A DNA stretch of 64,000 bases from Cololabis saira. Taxonomy: Eukaryota > Chordata > Actinopteri > Beloniformes > Belonidae. The notes below the pieces were generated by a model. That model searched no databases. It had not been told where the DNA came from and saw only the letters and a program-made list of their open reading frames with translations. The translations under genes and the position numbers were made by a program. Where the stretch lies: the NCBI RefSeq assembly GCF_033807715.1, contig NC_084587.1, positions 23,832,017-23,896,016 of the forward strand, read 5' to 3'. This document shows, in pieces, positions 35,861 to 64,000 of this stretch; within the stretch, counting starts at the first letter, position 1; every line of letters begins with the position of its first letter.

Positions 35861-38359
35861 GTAAAGTAAAAGGGGGCAACATTTTATATATTGTCCAAAT
35901 ACTTCTGAGCCCTTAAACAAGAAGGAATATTGCATAAATGCTGTGTTTCTGTAAAACTACTTTAATTAAGTTTAAAAGTCCAAATTATGAACACATCTCG
36001 ATTGTGTTGGTATATAAACACATCATAACAACTGTTTTTGTCCAAATATTTCTTCCAGTGCACCATAACCCTGCACCCTCCTGCCTTTCTCAATCAAAGT
36101 GTTATGCTTGAGACTCTGTTTCAATTAGCAGCCACCAGCGATAAGGGAAAAATGAAACACTACATGAAGACTCAGAGGATAGCTTATGCCATTAAAAGTC
36201 ATCCCTCAGGGGACATGAATATCTGAAACAAATTTCACATGAATCCATCCAGTAAATTCCTAACGTCTGAATCGGGAGTGAGAGACCGACACTGCTACAC
36301 TCACTACTGTTGCACAAATAATGACAAAAAGGCCTCCTAGATTAAGAAAATACTGATCAAACAGCTACAACCAGCAACTGTTTGCATGTATTCAGTAGTT
36401 GAATAATGAATGTGAGTCTGTCAAAGCTATCTGTAAAAACTAATGAGGGAAGCGGAGTTGCTGCTTTCACGACACGACTGGATCTGGGGAACAAACAGAA
36501 ACACCCTGCCAGCCGCTGTGGAAGCTCCGCCACATATCCATTGATGTAAGGACATGCAGCCTTTGCCGCTTCTCCACAATAGCGTTTATGCCGCCAGTGG
36601 ACACCGAGGGCCGGGGCCGGGCCAGAGATGAGCCATCGCTAGGCAACAGATAGGAGGGAATATGCAGCACTCTGTTACCACTGGAGCTGCTGCACTGCTG
36701 GAGCTGCACGGCCCCCTGACAGATAGCAGTCTTGGAAGAGAGAGCACAAAAACAAACAGTCACATTCACATCGTTGCCCATTTTCATGGTGCTTTACATA
36801 ATGCAGGAAGCAGAATGAATGCAATATTTGTGCCACCCCGGCTGTTAAAAAAAAGAACAAGAAAAGTAATCACAATAAGGTTGTAAACAAGAATTAAATT
36901 GAAGACTTATAAATAATCAAAGTTGATGATGTTTATGATGAAATTGTATCCTAAATGAAGTCTTCTATCATGTTTGAGCTATGAAAACACAATTTCCAAC
37001 TTAAAGCTCTAAAAGTATAGAGCATTATAGCAATCGAGGATGTTTTCTTGAGAGACTTGTTGCTGGAGGATGTATGACTGAAACCATGGATCATTCATGA
37101 GGTTTAAATCCTAAGTTCTGGTCTATAAATTAACACTTTTACTCATCATTGCCTAACACGGTTGTGAAAGAGGATAAGTGGTGGTTCTCTTATCATCAAA
37201 CCCTTTGACACATTTTCCCCTGCTACTAAATACTGCAAAGTCACGAAGCATCCCTGTTGTGGATGAGAAAACTCCTTCGTAGTCCAGTAACTGTTAGGAC
37301 CATGACAATCATGGTTAACTTGCTGCTGCATTAAAACAGCATCAATATTCAACAGAGCAGAAAATAACCACCAACAAACGCAGCACTTGTTGCCAGTCTG
37401 GTAATGTTACTGGGCATTAAAGGGAAATAACTGAGGGTTTATTAGAACGCTATAAACAGGGCAGGAAAAACATCAACCGGATTGTGGACTGCAACCGTGA
37501 AATGTCTGTTTTGTAATTTGGTCGTTAACATCTTGGGTATATTTTTGGTACCACAGTTGAGTCATGATGGATCTGACGGAGTCAGAGTCACCACACATGT
37601 CCGCCAGGTAACAAATCTGTTGACCCTAAATATAATCAACATTTCTTGAGGTGGATTCACTTTGGGAGCCAACTTCAACTGGAGTTTTAGCTACATGAAC
37701 TTTTCAGTCCTGAATGTTTGGGCTTATTGGAAATGCAATTCTAAAGTGTAATAATTTGATACAAACATAGCCCTCAACATGTGCTCGTGAAAATAGTTAT
37801 GCACTCCATCTGGATTCCTGCGCTCCAGGAATAGAAAAATGACTAATAAACAAAAATAATTTTAAATTTAAAAGTTCCATGGCTGTTTTTCTAATTACAT
37901 ATTTCAGGAAAGAAGCAGGGTTGTGGACAGATTGCAATAGGAAAATTAAAGGTAGGCGGTGATTTCTGGATCAATATTTGAACAAAACAAGTATAGCTAA
38001 GTCCCGCCCCCACCTTTTTTTTTTAAGTGTAGTGATGTCCCATCTTGCTCTGAAATATTGGAATCCCTCCTCTATATAAACTCTTTTTTTAGCTGATCAG
38101 AGATCTATTTGATCTGATGAGTGAAGATGACAGTTGCTAGAAATGAGAATAGGTCCAGCAGTCGGTTGCCTGTTCAACAGCCCACAGTAGAAGGTGGTGG
38201 AGTTGCTGGATGATGTTTTTAGCGTATACAAATTAATTTATATTAATCGTCAGTTTTAAATGGTACCGTGATGAATTTCATTTGAATTCATTTTTATATT
38301 TTTTTTTTAATTTTTGGCACTATAGTGGCCTTTTTTTGTTTAATTTTTAAATAACGCTC
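35858..38359. other. unassigned intergenic DNA
   Basis: No gene or mobile-element end is seen. The 106-codon minus frame at 36467-36787 lacks any recognisable domain. Confidence 0.45.
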
Positions 38360-38425
38360 TTTGTTTTAATGTCTTTGTAAAGCACTTTGAATCACCTTAT
38401 TGAATTGTGCTATAAAAATAAACTT
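38360..38425 (+). mobile_element. LINE 3' tail (L2-like)
   Basis: TTTGTAAAGCACTTTGAATC then GAATTGTGCTATAAAAATAA and ACTTGCC, a 5'-truncated L2-type tail abutting the SINE to its right. Confidence 0.7.
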
Positions 38426-38535
38426 GCCTTTATTCAAAATAGGTGGACAGGAACTGGGTAGAGACAGGTTGGGATTTGAGCCTGCATGAGGGAAACGGTG
38501 TCCGCTCAACCCACTGAGCATCCAGGGTCCCTCCG
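38426..38535 (-). mobile_element. tRNA-derived SINE
   Basis: On the minus strand an A-box-like region (TGCTCAGTGGGTTGAGCGG, 38502-38520) and a B-box-like region (GGCTCAAATCCCAAC, 38468-38482) are followed by CTGTCTCTACCC and TTGAATAAAGG. The tail resembles that of the SINE at 48783-48955, so both likely belong to one family. Confidence 0.7.
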
Positions 38536-39444
38536 CCTTTTTATTTTCATTGTATAGATCAAGATGGTGTACCATTTTAGACGAATTTTGATTGTTTTTT
38601 CCCCCACTTTTCTTTTGTGCTTACGTAAATGAATCTAAGACCTTGTGTTGATAAATAAAGTACTGCATTTAGTAAATTTAAGATGCATTTTGTGACCGAT
38701 TACAGAGGTTATACAAATTTGTAAAATCATTCATTGTAGAATTTTGACTTTGTAAGTGGATGTTACAACAATGCTCGCTAAATAAAGTTATATGGAGAAC
38801 ACTATAAACAGATTGTTACTAGATTTTTTCTTTTTAACTATTAACAGTTTGCAGCTTTATGAACTGTATGTATCAGATTGGGCATTGGAATCGGCAGATA
38901 CTTAAGAAATGGGATCAAGATCAGGGACAAAAGTTTTGTTCAGGAGAACCCTGTACACGGGATGGTGCTGATGTGGAGAAACAGTGTGTGACAGGGTTTT
39001 TTGTGTTAGAAATCACTTACCTCTATCTTTAATGTCATTATCTTTGAAAATTGTGATAACTGGTTTATACTGGTTTAAAGATGAAGCATCCATATTTGAA
39101 TTATTACCTTCTGTTAAGGCTAAAACTTCATGTTCTGACATTTTATGGCCACAGGACCAATTATTAAATCCAACCCAATCGCAGTTCCATCCTCAGGTTT
39201 TACCAAACCACTCCTGCTAATGAAAATTAACCTGATGCGAGAAAAATAAAATAAATGTGTGGCTAATATTGAAGATTTCCTGCTTTTCTATATCCTGTTC
39301 ACGAATGGTTGCCATAAATTTAGCAATGGAAATTTTCCGCAATTTAAGCTAAAATTACCTTGTGGACATATTTAACCAAATAATTTGCTTTATTGAACAT
39401 ATAAGATGCCTTCACACAGGTAACAAAAACAGACAACTGATATG
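38536..39444. other. unassigned DNA downstream of fbxw7
   Basis: AT-rich, with no gene recognised. The 78-codon frame at 38984-39220 has no family resemblance. Confidence 0.45.
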
Positions 39445-39472
39445 CTTGAAATGAAAAAAGAAAAACCCACAT

Positions 39473-39478
39473 TTTATT
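39473..39478 (-). promoter_or_regulatory. candidate poly(A) signal AATAAA of fbxw7
   Basis: The plus strand reads TTTATT, giving AATAAA on the mRNA strand. It is the only canonical AATAAA I found on the minus strand between the stop codon and this point. It lies inside GTGCAATAAAATG, so it overlaps a miR-25/92-family seed match. A U-rich stretch follows in the mRNA direction (complement of the A-rich run around 39451-39465), as expected of a cleavage region. Confidence 0.55.
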
Positions 39479-39482
39479 GCAC
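39475..39482 (-). promoter_or_regulatory. miR-25/32/92/363/367 family 8-mer seed match
   Basis: The mRNA strand reads GTGCAATA, an 8-mer complement of the miR-92-type seed AUUGCAC with a terminal A. FBXW7 is a reported target of this family in mammals. The site shares bases with the AATAAA signal. Confidence 0.4.
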
Positions 39483-39727
39483 TTAAGTTATAAGAAAATA
39501 AAATTCTAAGTGAATCAAACAAATACACAATCCCTTTCAGGTTTTTTTGTCCGTTTTCTTTTTTGCCAGGCAGTTAACATGAACTGAACAAAATAAAAAC
39601 ACCTGCAACAAAATCTGATTTCTCAAACCAGATCATAAATTAAAACAGACAGAGAAAACAAGAGGAGATAGAGCAAGATTGTTTTTTTTCTTTTTTCTTT
39701 TTCTTTAATATACAGTGTTATACCACT

Positions 39728-39735
39728 TTCACAGT
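39728..39735 (-). promoter_or_regulatory. miR-27 8-mer seed match
   Basis: The mRNA strand reads ACTGTGAA, a full 8-mer match to the miR-27 seed. FBXW7 is a well-known miR-27a target in mammals, so a site in the fish 3' UTR is plausible. Orthology of the exact site is not shown. Confidence 0.45.
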
Positions 39736-41105
39736 TCAGCTTGAGTTGTGACTCTTGGAGATTGAGACGATTTTGTTTGGCTACAATGCTTCTGTTCACG
39801 TTTGTTGTTATTTTCCCCTCACTGACAGCCGCCCCATCGACTGCAGCAAATGTAACACTAAGACTCTCGGCAGCTCCACCAGTCGTGTTGATGCTCGTGA
39901 TGGTCTCCTCTGTTGCTTCGGACATCTTTGAATGGAACAACAATCACACACGGATACGGACAGTTCTTTCATTGACGTGTTAAAATCCGTACATCTGCTA
40001 GTTTGATATTTTTTTCCTCTCAATTTTTTTTCTTTTTTGCCAGTCCACACAGCATTTGTACATTTCCCCAAAGAACAGGCTGAAAAACCTTTGTCCCAAG
40101 GAATGTGTTTACAAGTTGCCCATTAACACGCCAACACACGCACTCATGCACTCACACACACGCATGCCAACAGTGTACATCCCCTCAATTCCTCTCTGCA
40201 GGCGATCCCGACAGATAACGAACCCGTCGGATGCGCTTCCTCCTCTCAGCCTCGTAGAGGCACGTTTTGGCTCAAGTTTCAGTGGCAAAACAAAAAAAAA
40301 AAAAAAATGAAAAGAAAAAACAAAAAGTTGGATATATTGTCATGTTTTGTTTCTTTTAGTCCAAACATACAGAGTTCAATTTGGAATTTCGCCTGGGACT
40401 AAAACGTCACAGCAAGTAAAAGTTCCATTTCTCTTTTTCCATTCACTTAGCAGCATAAATACAGTTTGGCCACTGGGAAAAGCAGGAGAAGGGAAGGGGC
40501 TGAGGGGTTCGGGTGCATTAATCCACAGCGCATAGAGCAAAGAACTTTTAATTACCCCCCTCACAGCGCTGGAACTGAGGAAACCACCCGAACTGGACTG
40601 AAAAAAAAAAAAAAAAAAAAAAAACTGGACAGCACTGACACTTGTGGAGGAAGAGCTCCAAAACCAGTGATGTAGAAAACAGAAAAGGAAAAAAAAACAA
40701 AAAACAACTCATGTAAAAAGACAAAGAAAAACAACAACATTGTCACCGAGACAGCATATCTAAACTGGGTGGGCTTCTAATACTGGGATTTGCACAAAGA
40801 AGGGGGGGAAAATAAACCCATTTCATATGATAAATCACAATGGTATTGAAATTCACAGTTGTTTGTGTGCGAAACTGTGGAGAAATTAAACAACAGAAAT
40901 TGAGTGAAGAACAATAGAACGGAAATGGAGTGACAAAAAAAAAAAAAGGGCCTGATTGCAGGCTGAACCTTCCAGACGCTTCTTTTGCTCTCCACTTATT
41001 CAAGCAGCACTTTAGGAGTAACTGTGTGGAAATTCACCTCTAATGTCTCCCGGCTTCCTCGATCTTTAACTACGGTCAATGTTTTTCCACTTTACGGCCA
41101 TTTGA

Positions 41106-41175
41106 GTGTGTGTGTGTGTGTGTCTGTGGGCGCACGCTGATGGATGGGTGTGTGTGTGTGTGTGTGTGTGTGTGG
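41106..41175. repeat. two GT microsatellite tracts in the fbxw7 3' UTR
   Basis: GT runs at about 41106-41128 and 41150-41174 are separated by a short unique spacer. In the mRNA they are AC repeats, a known kind of hnRNP L binding sequence. Confidence 0.85.
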
Positions 41176-41691
41176 AGAGGGGGGGGGGACTTAAAAAATA
41201 ATATATCTCTGTACATTTCAAAATCTGTCAGGCTTGAGCGACACCAAGTCTCTATTTGAAGCCGACCCTGAACCGGTGAGGTGGAGAGTCGCTTCTGAAG
41301 AGTCCAAATCATTCTGTTCTTTCCTCTTCTTTCTCCCAGCTAATGGAGGGACAGATCGGTCGGGCTGCCCCGGCCCCGTTTCCAGCCGGATTCCTTACTG
41401 ATCCACCTGGCGCGGGTGGGAAGGGGCTGAACACATGAGGTTTTGTGTCTTTGTCAGTAACATTTACCCAGAAGCGGGGAACATGGGAGATGACGGAGGA
41501 CAGCACGGCCCACTGTTCGTGGTGGCGGTTGTACATTTTGCGAGTTTTGTGGGAGGGGAGGTGTGTTGGGGGCGGGGTGGGGGGGGGGGTCTCTGGGTGT
41601 TGGCCCTCTGTTTACCAGGCTCCTCGTCTCCCATTCCCTCTTCAATCCTTCCTCTCTGCGGCCCGCCCTTTTGTCCTTCGGGGCGTCTCTC

Positions 41692-61788
<20,097 letters not shown>

Positions 61789-64000
61789 CTGTGAGAGAAA
61801 TAAAGGGGGGGAAAAAAGGTTATCACTGGAGGAGTGTACATTTAGTCACATAAAAATGTAAAAATTAAAAAAGGGGGGGAGTGAGTATATTGACAGAGAA
61901 CGCCAGACATAGAAAATTGCTTTTGCTAATTACAGACTTTGTTGACATTAAGTCTGAAATAAAGCACATTAAAAATACAAACAGCAGTATAGCAACAACT
62001 AAATGGTAGATTCCACTTATTGCACTGCGGGTGATTCAATTTCCCATCATGTTCCGTAACAAAAAAGACAAAAAAGGTGTGACCCACATGCAGATAAGAC
62101 ACCCAACATCGTGGAGATAATGGCAAACAGTCAGCAGTTGCGTTCCAGTGCTGTGCTTAACTTTGTTTTCCTCCTCAACCATGATAACCACATGAAGTGA
62201 ACAGTGATCCCTGGGCAACCAGACGTGCAATAATATCCAGAGGCAGACAAACACATTCACACCCTAACTCCAAGGATACAGCCTGTACTTGCACACATAA
62301 TAAGCACAATATATGAGAACTCTTGCAGGGAAAGTATGGAGAAGGGTGGGGTGGGGACATTCTTTGACAGTGTGAATCATAGAGACACTTCACATACAAA
62401 AACAAGCTAGTCAGTTCTTTGTTATTCTCCATCACCTGCATATGCGCACACCACCCTGTCTCTGTTACCACCTACCCCGCTGTGTGAACAAAGGAGTGTG
62501 TGTCAAGGCCTGGGCAAGGCAATTTTCTTCATCCCATGCCTGCTACACTCTCTGGCAAGACTTCACAACGCACATGCAAGTGATCACCATCCCCTCGCCA
62601 GGCTCTGATGAATAAACAAGCTAGCTGAATAAGTCAACACTGATTTCTTTTTTTCTTTCCCTTTTAGTGTCCAGTCAAAATAAGATGCAGAATATGACAA
62701 GCTGCCCCTGGTATTTCATTGATTATGACCATTGTTAAGGAAAAAAGCTTTGCTAAATTTGAAATAAAGCCACGGATTAGCAGTGGCATATTCACTTATA
62801 AAAGCAATCAGTTGTCATTAAAAACCATTTTTAAATTTCCACTGTGTGTCTCATTCTCACCCTGGGGGCTCGTGGGTTTTTTTCCCCACATCCAAGTACA
62901 GAACTTGTGGCAAAAATTATATGGAAGCTTTTGTTTACAGTCCAGCTAGAAACAAAACTTGAGTCGGAAAATGATGCCAATAAGGTGATGAAATATAGAA
63001 ACCAGAAACTGAGGTTCGTTTAATTTCCCCTATGACGCAAACTGTGTTATTTCGATGCAGGTTTGCTATTGCATGATTGTATGCTGCACAGGAAAAAACA
63101 ACACTGGACACTTGACTCCATACTGTCTGGCTCTACAGTGGCATGATTACACGTCTACCTCAAGATGTGTGCTTTTTTTCCTCTGTTTGTCACTGTAATT
63201 TGGTGAAAGCTTGGATGTGTGTATTTGTCTTCTGTGGTTTAAGCTTCATGGCCACGTGAATGTTGAGAACAGCGAGTTGGTTGCAAGATGCAAGAGACTT
63301 TTCTTTTCCTTCTTTTTTTAACTCTATAACCTCAGAATTGGTGAATCGTGAGCAGGATATCAGCAAAGACATCCATGAATTAGTAATAAATATTATATCC
63401 CAACCTCAATATTTAATAAGGATTATACATTCAGTTTGCTATAATTACTGACAGACAACTGAAGCTTACACAGGCATGTGTGCATGATAAGAAAACACCT
63501 GCAGGTTAAGTGTCCCCCTGGACATCACTCTGATCTGACCAGTGATTTGTGAGAATTTCCCCAGAACTCAGCTCGTGTCAAGCTGCTTAAAAGGTCTAAG
63601 TGGAAAGCCATAAAACTTCAACTAATTCATGAGAGAAATGTGTAGAGATGCCCCCAGGAAATCTGGCAAAAGCAATGTAAACAAAATACAAGTGTTTAAA
63701 AGGCTTGGGTGAGAGCGTAGCTTTTGACAGACTTGTTTATATTTGAAGCTTGCTTGATTAAGGGGAGTCGTGCGACAATCACGGCCGTTAAGACCCGGCT
63801 CTTAAACCCAACCGCCTTGTTCTTTAAGCGGTGATCTCACTGCAATGGCAGTTCAGTAGCCAAGGAGAACCTGGGTGTGTGTATGCATGCGGTGGGTGGG
63901 TGTGTGTGCGTTTCAGAGCAAGAAAAAGAAAAAAGGGGAAGTACTGGCTGGCCTTTTCTCTGTGTGTGTGTGTCTGTGTAAGAAAACCTCAAACTAAACA
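61789..64000 (-). other. fbxw7 upstream intron, to window end
   Basis: I looked on the minus strand for an alternative first exon ending in a donor in frame with the MKRKL exon and found none that resembles known isoform starts. The sequence is AT-rich with short GT tracts near 63860-63980. The promoter and first exons should lie beyond the window. Confidence 0.6.

Larger units (their letters stand above)
39445..41691 (-). other. fbxw7: fbxw7 3' untranslated region (inferred extent)
   Basis: From the TGA stop to just past the candidate poly(A) signal this gives about 2.2 kb in the last exon. On the mRNA strand it holds two AC-repeat tracts, several poly(U) tracts (complementary to the A-runs around 40599-40624 and 40931-40946), and candidate miRNA seed matches. 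The small ORFs in this interval on either strand show no recognisable family. The 3' end is inferred only from the signal position; upstream ATTAAA variants (about 39703-39708) could give shorter forms. Confidence 0.6.

Noticed and set aside
61789..64000. Alternative fbxw7 first exon
   Set aside because: No minus-strand frame here both resembles a known isoform start and ends in a donor in frame with the MKRKL exon.

Overview
The window is vertebrate nuclear DNA, almost certainly from a teleost fish and probably a percomorph. It shows spliced GT-AG genes with multi-kilobase introns, long CA/GT and AT microsatellites, degenerate fish-type Tc1/mariner transposases, short non-autonomous hAT elements with 8-bp target duplications, and tRNA-derived SINEs. 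There is no bacterial-style gene organisation. The species cannot be named from the sequence alone.

One protein-coding gene is certain: fbxw7, the substrate-recognition F-box/WD40 subunit of the SCF ubiquitin ligase, on the minus strand. Ten coding exons lie between 61788 and 41692. They join in frame through GT-AG introns into 540 residues and a stop, from the conserved MKRKL segment to the C-terminal DFDVDMK. By recall, this equals the length of the human protein from its residue 168 to its end. The isoform-specific first exon(s) and promoter are not in the window and should lie beyond 64000. A 3' UTR of about 2.2 kb follows down to a candidate poly(A) signal at 39473-39478. It carries seed matches for miR-27 and for the miR-25/92 family.

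The rest is non-coding and repeat-rich. 1-6183 is a block of a dispersed fish repeat: homologous units at 1-1264 and 4500-5944 plus an extra tail copy, enclosing a 1.4-kb 12-bp minisatellite, a 39-bp tandem repeat and a cluster of three adjacent perfect hairpins. Its units repeatedly carry exact matches to the RFX X-box consensus. 6.5-7.8 kb is a decayed Tc1 relic. 7.8-18.8 kb is mostly unassigned, with one SINE, a GT microsatellite and a 31-bp near-perfect hairpin. 19.0-24.1 kb is a transposon-dense stretch: a hAT element with a nested Harbinger-like MITE, two Tc1 relics (one split by a hAT element), and LINE tails. 25.2-26.0 and 29.4-30.1 kb are two more hAT-type elements. 30.1-39.4 kb is largely unassigned intergenic DNA with LINE and SINE fragments.

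No second protein-coding gene could be supported, and nothing resembles an unknown enzymatic or defence system. The most unusual signals are structural: X-box-bearing repeats, hairpin clusters, nested palindromes, and microsatellites placed right at fbxw7 splice sites.
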